Of a DNA stretch of 64,000 nucleotides, positions 35,412 through 43,692 are shown piece by piece. Location of the stretch: the NCBI GenBank assembly GCA_016124845.1, contig WGMW01000033.1, positions 1 through 64,000 of the forward strand, given 5' to 3'. Numbering within the stretch: the stretch's first letter is position 1; each line of letters opens with the position of its first letter. The position numbers were made by a program, and so were the translations under genes. The DNA comes from Flavobacteriales bacterium (GTDB lineage Bacteria; Bacteroidota; Bacteroidia; UBA10329). The notes under the pieces are model-generated. The model did not search any database, was not told the origin of the DNA, and worked only from the letters and a program-made list of their open reading frames with translations.

Positions 35412-37319
35412 ATGATCCGCCACCTACGAATGTCATCGGTCTTGGCCATTGGCCTGTGTCTGATATTGGTTCAGACAGCTTTCTCTCAGCATTCGGCTGC
35501 TGTGGGCGACACGGTCGTTTGCCGTTTGTACATGGATTCTACCACGGCCTATTCGCATCGGTATGATGCCAATGATTCGCTCCGCTATTTTGCCAATAAG
35601 GTGTTGGAATGCACCGAGGCTTCAGGCCAATGGAATGAACACATGGATGCGCTTACGGTGGTTGGGGTCACTTATCTGCGTGAAAGCAACTATACGGAGG
35701 CATTGAAGTATTTCAAGCAAGCAGAGGATGAGTGCAGACTCATAAGCGATTCGCTCAATCTGGCCAAGGTTTACATTAACATCGGCAGTTGCTACCAAAG
35801 TATGGACAGTAGTGCCAAGGCGATGGAGATTCTGATGTCATCGGCCGCTATTCTGGAACATTACAACGATTCGGCACATCTACTTTATGTATACACCAAT
35901 ATCGGGGCATTGCTGGGCACTATCGGCCGTCATGATGAGCAATTGGAATTCAGCAAGAAGGCGTTTGACATGGCAGGAGGGAAGTTGAACAGTCGCATTG
36001 CGCTTGGGTTGGGATCCAATCTTTCCATCAATCTGCTTAAACACAATATGATTGATTCGTCAGAGGCATTGGCATTGCGCGTGCTGGCAGAGAGCAGAAA
36101 GATCAACTACAGCAAAACGCTTACGCAGATACTGAATCACCTGGCCAATATTTCGCTCAAGAAAGAGGAGTATGAACGGGCGCTGAAATACACCGATGAA
36201 GTGCTGACCTACGAGGGTTCATTCACACACAACCATACTTTCACGGATGCTTACAATTATCAAGGTGCAGCATTGCTTCGGCTGAACCGTGTGGATGAGG
36301 CGATCAACAGTCTGGAAAAGGCATGGGAATATGCAGGTGCAGAGAATACGGTCATATCGAAGGAGCGCGTACTGCGGAACTTGCAGAAGGCTTACGCCAT
36401 GCACGGTGATTATAAGAAGGCGTATGAGAACATGGAACTCCTGAAGCTTTATACCGACACACTGCTGCGGGAGGATAACGTGCGCATAGTGAATGAGCTT
36501 GAGACCAAGTATCAGACCGAGAAAAAGGAGCAGCAGGTACGTGAACTGAGCCAGCAGAATGAGATTAATGAACTGAAACTGCGACAGCGAAATATCTGGA
36601 TCATTGTACTTGTGGTGGTAGCGTTGCTGGTTGCGGGCAGCATCTATTTCGTTTCGCGGCAGCGATTGCTGAAACAACAGCAGGAAGCATTGGAGAACCG
36701 ATTGCTGTCGTTGCGCGTACAGTTGAATCCGCACTTTATTTTCAATGCGTTGACGGCCGTTCAGAACTACATGTTAGGAGGAAAAGACCTGCGCGAGGCC
36801 GTTCGGTATCTGTCCAATTTCGCCAAAGTGATGCGTGCATTCTTGGAGTACAATCAGGAGGAGAAGATCACGCTCGATAAGGAACTGAACGCGCTCGAAC
36901 TCTACGTGGGAATTCAGAAACTGCGTTTCAATAATGGTTTCGAGTTCGATGTGGAGATGGATGAAGAGCTTGACCCTGAGGAAGTTCTGGTGCCACCCAT
37001 GATATTGCAACCGCTCATCGAAAATGCCATTGAACATGGGATCAGGAATCTCGATAATGGAAAGATCACGCTCAAATATGAGTTGCAGGATGACCATTTG
37101 GTGATGCGGTTGACAGATAACGGCATTGGTCGGAAAAAGGCGGGAGAGAGCAGTCCGAAGTCGGAAGAGAAAACATCGCTTGCAACCAGAATCACGAAAG
37201 AGCGTATTGCTTTACTGAACCGAAAGGCAGAAGGAAAGTATTCGCTGGAGATCCGTGATCTGAATGAAGATGGAACGGGAACGGAAGTGATATTCAAAAT
37301 TCCATTTGTGCTGGCATGA
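35412..37319 (+). CDS. TPR-containing LytS-type sensor histidine kinase
   Basis: Starts at ATG 35412 with a signal anchor (LAIGLCLILVQTAFSQ). TPR-like repeats span residues 60-350 (EALKYFKQAEDECR, YNYQGAALLRLNRVDEAINS). A coiled coil, one membrane helix (WIIVLVVVALLVAGSIYFV) and a His_kinase (PF06580 type) domain follow, with the phospho-acceptor in LNPHFIFNALTAVQNYM near residue 440 and N-box LIENAIEHGI. G-box residues near the end are GIGRKKA and GTGTEVIF. The regulator ATG overlaps its TGA by 4 bp. It should phosphorylate that regulator. Confidence 0.93.
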   Translation: MIRHLRMSSVLAIGLCLILVQTAFSQHSAAVGDTVVCRLYMDSTTAYSHRYDANDSLRYFANKVLECTEASGQWNEHMDALTVVGVTYLRESNYTEALKYFKQAEDECRLISDSLNLAKVYINIGSCYQSMDSSAKAMEILMSSAAILEHYNDSAHLLYVYTNIGALLGTIGRHDEQLEFSKKAFDMAGGKLNSRIALGLGSNLSINLLKHNMIDSSEALALRVLAESRKINYSKTLTQILNHLANISLKKEEYERALKYTDEVLTYEGSFTHNHTFTDAYNYQGAALLRLNRVDEAINSLEKAWEYAGAENTVISKERVLRNLQKAYAMHGDYKKAYENMELLKLYTDTLLREDNVRIVNELETKYQTEKKEQQVRELSQQNEINELKLRQRNIWIIVLVVVALLVAGSIYFVSRQRLLKQQQEALENRLLSLRVQLNPHFIFNALTAVQNYMLGGKDLREAVRYLSNFAKVMRAFLEYNQEEKITLDKELNALELYVGIQKLRFNNGFEFDVEMDEELDPEEVLVPPMILQPLIENAIEHGIRNLDNGKITLKYELQDDHLVMRLTDNGIGRKKAGESSPKSEEKTSLATRITKERIALLNRKAEGKYSLEIRDLNEDGTGTEVIFKIPFVLA

Positions 37320-38041
37320 GGGCAGTAATTGTAGATGATGAACAGAATGTACGGGAGGCGCTGAGAGCCTTATTGCACTTGTATTCGCCAGAAACGGAGG
37401 TGGTCGGAGAGGCGGATTCTGTCGCCTCCGCGCTTACCGAAATAGAACAGCAACAGCCAGAACTGCTCTTTTTAGATGTAGAGATGGGAGATGGCACGGG
37501 CTTCGACCTGCTCAAGCAGTTGCCCGACCGCGATTTCGAGGTCATCTTCGTTACCGCGCATCAGCATTATGCCATCAAGGCCATTCGCATGAGTGCTTGC
37601 GATTTTCTGTTGAAACCCGTGGATCCTGACGATCTGGTGGCAGCCATCGAACGGGCACACCTCAACCTACGGAAACACGGTGGCGATCCTATTGATGTGA
37701 TGCTTCAGCACGCATCGGGTATCAAGGACCGCATGGTGCTCAAGGATCTGGAGAATATTTATGTATTGAAGATCGATGATATTGTCCATTGCGAAGCAGA
37801 CGGTCGCTACACAAGGTTTCATGTAAAAGGGCAGGAGAAACCGATTCTGGTGTCCACCAATCTCAAGGAATACGAGGTACTTCTATCTCCATCAGGTTTT
37901 GTGCGTATCCACCATTCTCACCTTATCAATCTCAATCACATTCAGCGCATTGATAAGGTCAATCTTACGGTTCATCTGAGTGCCGACCAGAAGGTTCCGA
38001 TCTCGGTCCGTAAGAAGGATGAGTTGCTGAAACGCCTCTGA
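37316..38041 (+). CDS. LytTR-family response regulator
   Basis: Receiver domain with acidic pocket D7-D8 and phospho-acceptor D54 (LLFLDVEMGDGTGFD), T/K switch residues FVTAHQHYAIKAIRM and FLLKPVD. The C-terminal LytTR DNA-binding domain (about residues 140-241) has EADGRYTRFHV, LSPSGFVRIHHSHLINLNHI. It is paired with the upstream kinase. Its likely targets in this window are the three 21-bp-spaced boxes before the kinase gene and the two T9SS genes that follow, so autoregulation is expected. Confidence 0.94.
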   Translation: MRAVIVDDEQNVREALRALLHLYSPETEVVGEADSVASALTEIEQQQPELLFLDVEMGDGTGFDLLKQLPDRDFEVIFVTAHQHYAIKAIRMSACDFLLKPVDPDDLVAAIERAHLNLRKHGGDPIDVMLQHASGIKDRMVLKDLENIYVLKIDDIVHCEADGRYTRFHVKGQEKPILVSTNLKEYEVLLSPSGFVRIHHSHLINLNHIQRIDKVNLTVHLSADQKVPISVRKKDELLKRL

Positions 38042-38047
38042 GCGAAA

Positions 38048-38076
38048 CACTTATTACAGGTACATCAACGGTTGTT
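38048..38076 (+). promoter_or_regulatory. LytTR-type operator upstream of the LamG T9SS gene
   Basis: CACTTATT (38048-38055) and CGGTTGTT (38069-38076) are 21 bp apart. TACACTTG at 38109-38116 is a candidate -7 element, 32 bp after the box. The downstream ATG is at 38147. Confidence 0.65.
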
Positions 38077-38146
38077 GAAGTCCGCCCGATCGGGTTGGAC
38101 AATGGGGGTACACTTGTGTCATACTAATCCCCTAAATCAACACATT

Positions 38147-39961
38147 ATGAAAAAACACGTACCCTTTTTATTGAGCCTTTTAAGCGTTATGGCCCTACTG
38201 GCATGGGCGGCCACGGTCAGAGCGCAATGTTCACAAGAGAAAGTGCTTCTAAACCTTCCGCTCAATGGAAACCTTACAGATATCTCGGCCTATGCGCATA
38301 CAGTGAATGCAGTTGGAAATCCGTTGTATGCCAATGGCTATGATAATACAGTTCAAGGAGCCATTGGGCTTGGGACAGGTAAGCGACTCACAATTCCTGC
38401 CGCACCTGAGTTTTTGGATATGGATGATGCTTTTACCATTTCGGCTTGGATCAATGCCAGCTCGCTGGATTCTTACAATTCGGTAGTAACCAAATTGAAC
38501 GGTAGCCATCGCGATATTGACCTACGTATCCATTTCGATGGAAAGATGCAGATTCATTTTACCAATTCCTCCAGCGGAATTACTGCCGTTACCAGCGATG
38601 TGCCTGTCATTACAACGGGTACATGGTATCATGTGGCTGCAACTTGGGACGGAAACACCATGAAGCTTTTTGTAAATGGTGTTTCTGTGAAGGAAATGGT
38701 GCTTTCAGAAGGGCCTGACTTTCAATCAAGCGGTGATGTAACGGTCGGAGCACTCGGTACTTCAGAAACCTTCAATGGTTATTTCGACAATATCCTGATT
38801 CGTGCGTACGCGACCCCCGATGATGAGATTGCCTGTCTGATGAATTCGTTTGTGCCGGCAACTAACGGTGTTGTTATAGAACTCCCTCTTGATGGAGGTT
38901 CAGCGACCGATATTTCTGCCAACGGAAACAACGGCACGCCCCATTCAGCAACGGCCGTTGTAGATAGGTTCGGCAGTACTGGAGGTGCCATGCGCTTCAA
39001 TGGGCTTGCGAGCTATGTAGTGGTGCCATATACAAGCGCCTATGCCAACCTCGGACAGGAATTCACCATTTCGGCATGGGTTCTTGGAGGCAATGCCCCA
39101 GGATTCACCCATACCATCGTAAGTAAGACCTATAGTGGACGGGACATCGTTCTACATATCGAGAACGGGGTGCTTTCTGCCCATTATTATGTAAACGGAT
39201 ATACTTGGTGTACCGCGCCATCAGCAACATTCAACGGTGGGGGCTGGAGCCATGTGGCATGTACTTGGGACGGCATATCCATGACCATCTATCAGGATGG
39301 CAATATTCTACAGACAATTACACCTGCAACTCCTCCGTCATTCTCAACCGCTCCATGGGTGGTCGGTGCGCTTACTTCTTCCGGTGGGGAGTATTTTGAT
39401 GGTGATATTGATGAGGTGAAGGTCTGGGATAGGGCTCTTTCACTATGCGAACTGCGTTCGGATATTGTAGCGAATATCGACCTTGTTTCTGAGGATAACC
39501 TGATGATGTGCGCTGGCCAGACACAGACGGTTACTGCAACAAGCATGTGTACATACCTCTGGACGGCCGATAACAGCACTTCCGATTCATTTGTGATTGA
39601 TGCAGACAATCTTGGTGCGGGTGACCATGCCATTGTGCTGGAAGCATACGATATGTACGATAACTTCTACAGCGATACTGTTCATGTGAACGTGTCACTT
39701 TGCACAGGAATTGAAGAACAGGAAAACTCAAATACCATGAAATTGATGCCAAATCCAGCGAGCAGCGTTGTGACAGTTTCTGCCACCGATCTTGCCGAAA
39801 TTCAATTGATGGATGTGAGTGGAAGGATCATCCAGCAAATTGCGGTGGTCGGTTCCAAAGAAACCAACATCGACATCTCATACCTTCCCGCAGGAATCTA
39901 TCTGGTAAGTGCAAAAAGCACAAACGGTACTGTAAATGTTGAACGCTTGATGAAGCGGTAG
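38147..39961 (+). CDS. T9SS surface protein with two LamG/concanavalin-like domains
   Basis: ATG at 38147 opens the signal peptide MKKHVPFLLSLLSVMALLAW...VRAQ. Two laminin-G-like domains follow: about residues 28-230 (LNLPLNGNLTDISAYAHTVN, FTISAWINASSLDSY, WYHVAATWDGNTMKLFVNG) and 245-440 (IELPLDGGSATDISANGNNG, WSHVACTWDGISMTIYQDG). A PKD-like beta segment precedes the T9SS C-terminal domain (LMPNPASSVVTVSATDLAEI). It probably binds glycans or acts as an adhesin. The last 278 bp, including the terminator, are nearly identical to the end of the next gene. Confidence 0.9.
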   Translation: MKKHVPFLLSLLSVMALLAWAATVRAQCSQEKVLLNLPLNGNLTDISAYAHTVNAVGNPLYANGYDNTVQGAIGLGTGKRLTIPAAPEFLDMDDAFTISAWINASSLDSYNSVVTKLNGSHRDIDLRIHFDGKMQIHFTNSSSGITAVTSDVPVITTGTWYHVAATWDGNTMKLFVNGVSVKEMVLSEGPDFQSSGDVTVGALGTSETFNGYFDNILIRAYATPDDEIACLMNSFVPATNGVVIELPLDGGSATDISANGNNGTPHSATAVVDRFGSTGGAMRFNGLASYVVVPYTSAYANLGQEFTISAWVLGGNAPGFTHTIVSKTYSGRDIVLHIENGVLSAHYYVNGYTWCTAPSATFNGGGWSHVACTWDGISMTIYQDGNILQTITPATPPSFSTAPWVVGALTSSGGEYFDGDIDEVKVWDRALSLCELRSDIVANIDLVSEDNLMMCAGQTQTVTATSMCTYLWTADNSTSDSFVIDADNLGAGDHAIVLEAYDMYDNFYSDTVHVNVSLCTGIEEQENSNTMKLMPNPASSVVTVSATDLAEIQLMDVSGRIIQQIAVVGSKETNIDISYLPAGIYLVSAKSTNGTVNVERLMKR

Positions 39962-39983
39962 TGCTTTATCATTGTAGGTGGAT

Positions 39984-40016
39984 GGGGTCCTTTGGCAAAG
40001 CCGAAGGGCCCTTTTT
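39984..40016 (+). terminator. Terminator of the LamG T9SS gene
   Basis: GGGGTCCTTTGGC-AAA-GCCGAAGGGCCC forms a long stem with small mismatches and a five-T tail. A near-identical copy ends the next gene (41777-41807). Confidence 0.88.
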
Positions 40017-40052
40017 GTTAGTTAGAATGAGTCTTTAGGTTCAAGGGGCAGT

Positions 40053-40081
40053 CACTTATTACATCTACATCGACAGTTATT
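40053..40081 (+). promoter_or_regulatory. LytTR-type operator upstream of the beta-helix T9SS gene
   Basis: CACTTATT (40053-40060) and CAGTTATT (40074-40081) are 21 bp apart. TAATCTTG at 40113-40120 is a -7 candidate 31 bp after the box, matching the layout at 38048. Confidence 0.68.
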
Positions 40082-40146
40082 CATCCCAGACCGAATGGCA
40101 GAGTGTAGTGGGTAATCTTGTAATGGATTCTAAAAATTTATGCAAC

Positions 40147-41754
40147 ATGAAGAAATCTATATCAGTATTAAAAATTATTTCAATCGTAACTATTTTGTTG
40201 AATTGTATTTCAACTGTTCGCGCTCAGGTAGTTGCGAACACAAATGACTCTGGGGCAGGGTCGTTGCGTGACGAAATTTCACAGGCTTCCTCTGGAGATA
40301 CCATAACCTTTGCTCCAAATTTGGAAGGTGCAACCATTATGACAAGTTCTACCATTACCATCAGTTCGGACATCGTCATCATAGGTTTTCCAGATGGTGA
40401 TGCGGTCACGGTCGATGCCAATAATAGCTGCCGCATTTTTAGTGTGCTGAATACGGGTTCTGCCACATTCTACGGAGTGGATTTTGTCCGAGGATTTGTT
40501 TCTACTGGTGGAGCGTTTCTGAACAGCGGAATGCTCGAACTGAACTATTGCAGACTGTACAACAACACAGCAGATATTCAGTCACTGAATCAGGGTGGAG
40601 GAGCCATTTTCAATAACACAAATGCTACGTTGACCCTGAACCATTGTGAACTGTTCAATAATGGAGCCATGCCAGCAGGACCTATCGGTGATGGTTTTGC
40701 GGGTGCTGTCTATAATCGGGGAGCGGAAATGAATGTGAACTACTGTAGTTTTTACGATAACATGGTTTCTACTGGTCAGCAATCGGCCTATGGTGGGGCC
40801 ATTTATAGTACTGCGACATTGAATATCCGTTCATCCACGTTTTCTGGAAATGAATGCATAGGTGGGAATGGTGGGGCCATTTTCTCTGGCTCAGGTTCAA
40901 CGCTGAACATTTCCAATTCAACGTTGTCCGACAACGAATCCCAAGGTAGCGGAGACAATATCTGGAACGCAGGAAGCCTGTCACTTTACAACACCATTGT
41001 TGCTAATGCAGTGGCCAACATTCATACAGACAACATTGGTACCGCAGTCAGTCTCGGGAACAATATTCTTGAAAACAGTTCGGGTTCAAACATTACGTTA
41101 TTAACTTCGGATCTGACGGTTGATCCAATGCTGGATACATTGGCTTATAACGGTCATTCATTCACCAAAACACGTGCCTTGAAATGTTCAAGTCCAGCTA
41201 TTGATGCAGGGAACTCCGTCAATGCTCCAGTAGAGGACCAAGCAGGAAAGGTACGAGTGGTGGGCAGTAGTATTGACATCGGTGCTTACGAACTACAGGA
41301 TCCACCGACCATTGTCCAAAATGGCCTCACACTTTCAATTCCTGAACAGGGATATTTTCAATGGTATAATGGCCCGACAGCTATTTCTGGTGCCACGGAT
41401 TCCAGTTATACGGTTACATCAAATGGTAGCTATCACGTTGACTTCTTAGATGTGTCGGGTTGCCCACTCAGTTCGAATATGGTTTCGATAATTACGGTGG
41501 GAATAACTGAAAGTGATAACCAAGTCGCGATGAAACTCAAGCCAAATCCAGCCAGCCGCATTGTAACGGTTTCTGCCACCGATCTTGCCGAAATTCAACT
41601 AATGGATGTGAGTGGAAGGATCATCCAGCAAATTGCGGTGGTCGGTTCCAAGGAAACCAACATCGACATCTCACACCTTCCCGCAGGAATCTATCTGGTA
41701 AGCGCGAAAAGCACAAACGGAAATGTAAGGGTTGAACGCTTGATGAAGCGGTAA
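40147..41754 (+). CDS. T9SS surface protein with right-handed parallel beta-helix
   Basis: ATG at 40147 gives the signal peptide ending VRAQ; an upstream GTG (40108) would add 13 residues. The N-terminus VVANTNDSGAGSLRDEISQA and the repeating GGAIFNNTNATLTLNHCELF, GGAIYSTATLNIRSSTFSGN, GGAIFSGSGSTLNISNSTLS show a beta-helix of the choice-of-anchor/polymorphic outer-membrane type. The segment ending SIDIGAYELQ closes it. The T9SS C-terminal domain shares almost all residues with the upstream gene. Likely a surface adhesin or polysaccharide-active protein under the same LytTR control. Confidence 0.9.
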   Translation: MKKSISVLKIISIVTILLNCISTVRAQVVANTNDSGAGSLRDEISQASSGDTITFAPNLEGATIMTSSTITISSDIVIIGFPDGDAVTVDANNSCRIFSVLNTGSATFYGVDFVRGFVSTGGAFLNSGMLELNYCRLYNNTADIQSLNQGGGAIFNNTNATLTLNHCELFNNGAMPAGPIGDGFAGAVYNRGAEMNVNYCSFYDNMVSTGQQSAYGGAIYSTATLNIRSSTFSGNECIGGNGGAIFSGSGSTLNISNSTLSDNESQGSGDNIWNAGSLSLYNTIVANAVANIHTDNIGTAVSLGNNILENSSGSNITLLTSDLTVDPMLDTLAYNGHSFTKTRALKCSSPAIDAGNSVNAPVEDQAGKVRVVGSSIDIGAYELQDPPTIVQNGLTLSIPEQGYFQWYNGPTAISGATDSSYTVTSNGSYHVDFLDVSGCPLSSNMVSIITVGITESDNQVAMKLKPNPASRIVTVSATDLAEIQLMDVSGRIIQQIAVVGSKETNIDISHLPAGIYLVSAKSTNGNVRVERLMKR

Positions 41755-41776
41755 TGCTTTGTCCTTGTAGGTGGAT

Positions 41777-41807
41777 GGGGTCCTTTGGCAATGCCGAAGG
41801 GCCCTTT
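41777..41807 (+). terminator. Terminator shared by converging genes
   Basis: GGGGTCCTTTGGC-AAT-GCCGAAGGGCCC with T-rich flank, a duplicate of 39984-40016. It lies between the convergent T9SS genes ending at 41754 and 41816. Confidence 0.85.
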
Positions 41808-41815
41808 CTCTTGCT

Positions 41816-43009
41816 CTAAAGTTTCAACACCCGCAATGCGTGCCGTTGGCCACTCTTTTCGGTAATGATAAGTTGATAGGTTCCAGGTTTGATGCCTTCC
41901 GTATTGACCCATAGCATGTTCTGACCTGCCGAAACTGTGTTGCTTGGGGTCAGATTGGTTGAAATGCAGCGGCCAAGAAGATCCCAAAGTGACAGATTGA
42001 CCGTGGCGTTCTTATCTGCATCGATGAAAACTATGAGTTCGCCATTGAATGGGTTCGGTGCCACGCGGAGGTCGTGTAGGGCAGAGGGGAAATCCCAAAT
42101 ACCCGAAGTTCCTGTGGTGTCTGTGGTTGTCGTATCAACGGTTGTGGTATCAACGGGATTGGGAGGCAACGAGGCCAAGGTGAATCCTCTGATCGAATCG
42201 AGGTATTCGATGGAATTGACCACGCGCTGACCGAAAAGTATCTGCCCCTTGGCCGTGAGTACGGGAATACCGATGTTCTTGGCAAACCATTTCACTTCAA
42301 ACGAGGTAGGCTGTGCCTGTTCAAAGTTCAGACCTTGGAAACTGATGGTGTCGGTCACATCCAAAATGGTGGTCACGCGCAGTGTATTGAACGTGCCGTA
42401 ACGTGTTGTCAACTCACCCCACGCATCAACGGTATTGCTACGCCAGATCTTCTGTCCGTAGTACCCGAAAGAAGGGACCGAAACACCGAACTGGGCAAAT
42501 GAGTTGTCCTGATCTCCGTATTCCAGCGGAAACTCGTAGATCTTATCGCGCGGATTCATTTTGGCGGTCAACGGAAAGCCATTGATGGTCAGTCCGAGCC
42601 CCACATTATCAAAGTAGGAGTTCGTTTCGCGGTAGAAGTCATACACCTCGGTCACATTGAGGAGGTTGGCCCCGAACTGCCCGAACTGGTCTGGCGCGGC
42701 CAAGGTGGCGAAGTAGTTCATATCGAAGAAGTTGCTGAACGTAACGTTGTAGATCAGCGGTGTTCCCAGAACGGGGTCAACAAATTCATCCACGCGCTGA
42801 TTGAAAGAACCCAATGTGGAATAGTTCCAGGTCTGGTCGGGGCCATCATCATTCAGGTTCACAATTCCCAAAAGGTTGTCGCAGATGCTCAAACGGAACG
42901 TATCGTTCACATTGGGCATATCATTGTGGGTGATGGTGATCGCTTGTTGTGCCATTCCGTTAAAGAGGAAGGACACAACTGCAAAAAGTGTAAGAAAGAG
43001 ATGTCTCAT
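41816..43009 (-). CDS. T9SS type A sorting-domain protein, unknown main domain
   Basis: The ATG at 43009 (MRHLFLTLFAVVSFLFNGMAQ) starts a clear signal peptide. Residues 22-290 are a beta-rich region (DTFRLSICDNLLGIVNLNDD, FDMNYFATLAAPDQFGQFGA) that I do not assign. A Thr/Asp linker with VDTTT repeats precedes the C-terminal sorting domain (RVAPNPFNGELIVFID, LSLWDLLGRCIST, GTYQLIITEKSGQ). The sorting domain differs from those of the two neighbours, so it is not part of their duplication. Confidence 0.85.
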   Translation of the reverse strand: MRHLFLTLFAVVSFLFNGMAQQAITITHNDMPNVNDTFRLSICDNLLGIVNLNDDGPDQTWNYSTLGSFNQRVDEFVDPVLGTPLIYNVTFSNFFDMNYFATLAAPDQFGQFGANLLNVTEVYDFYRETNSYFDNVGLGLTINGFPLTAKMNPRDKIYEFPLEYGDQDNSFAQFGVSVPSFGYYGQKIWRSNTVDAWGELTTRYGTFNTLRVTTILDVTDTISFQGLNFEQAQPTSFEVKWFAKNIGIPVLTAKGQILFGQRVVNSIEYLDSIRGFTLASLPPNPVDTTTVDTTTTDTTGTSGIWDFPSALHDLRVAPNPFNGELIVFIDADKNATVNLSLWDLLGRCISTNLTPSNTVSAGQNMLWVNTEGIKPGTYQLIITEKSGQRHALRVLKL

Positions 43010-43134
43010 GATGTTCAGTTTCACGGCTTCCTCCAGCACAAAATATCATGAATGATGATGCCGCTATTCAATAAGCGGCAGTAAAGGTCTGAACCACAGA
43101 CCGTAAATGAAATGAGAATGGTCAGTAAAACGCG

Positions 43135-43656
43135 TTATGACGTGGCGTTGACAATGATGCCCTTCAAGGTCATCACATTCCCGAGGTTCTTACCTCCGTC
43201 AAACAGGGTGGTCGGAACCACTGGCCGACTTTCGATCGTGATCTTTCCATCGGTGAATTTGAGAGCTATTTTCTCTCCCCAAGATTTCCAGTTCACATCT
43301 GTTTTTCCGCTCAGATTCTTTTCGGTATCGAACTTCAGCGTCCAGCCTTTAGTGTCCTCGTTCTTGTTGATCAGCTCCAGCACCTGTTCTGATGAGAGCG
43401 GACTATCGATGGTTATGATCTGATTCACTTTAAAATCATCAATTGTCGGATTCTCGATCCCGTGTTTCTTGATGACCCGTTTGACGGACAATGCGCTCAA
43501 CAGGGTCATGAAAAGCCCGAAGAATGTGGATTGAAAGAGCTGCTGATACCACACCACCCGACCTTCTGCAACGAACTGATAAGCTGTCATCAATGCACCG
43601 AAGATCAGCGCACTTACAATAAACGTTCGGAAATATATTTTGGTGGTCGGTTTCAT
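43135..43656 (-). CDS. Small membrane-anchored protein, unknown
   Basis: ATG at 43656 (MKPTTKIYFRTF). Two hydrophobic helices (TFIVSALIFGALMTAYQFV and LFQSTFFGLFMTLLSALSV) are followed by a 110-residue soluble domain (ITIDSPLSSEQVLELINKNE, GWTLKFDTEKNLSGKTDVNW). No family is recognised. It lies downstream of lysA on the same strand, with 36 bp between. Confidence 0.7.
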   Translation of the reverse strand: MKPTTKIYFRTFIVSALIFGALMTAYQFVAEGRVVWYQQLFQSTFFGLFMTLLSALSVKRVIKKHGIENPTIDDFKVNQIITIDSPLSSEQVLELINKNEDTKGWTLKFDTEKNLSGKTDVNWKSWGEKIALKFTDGKITIESRPVVPTTLFDGGKNLGNVMTLKGIIVNATS

Positions 43657-43692
43657 CTCTATCAGGTTTTGATCGATTCCCGAAAGTAGCAA

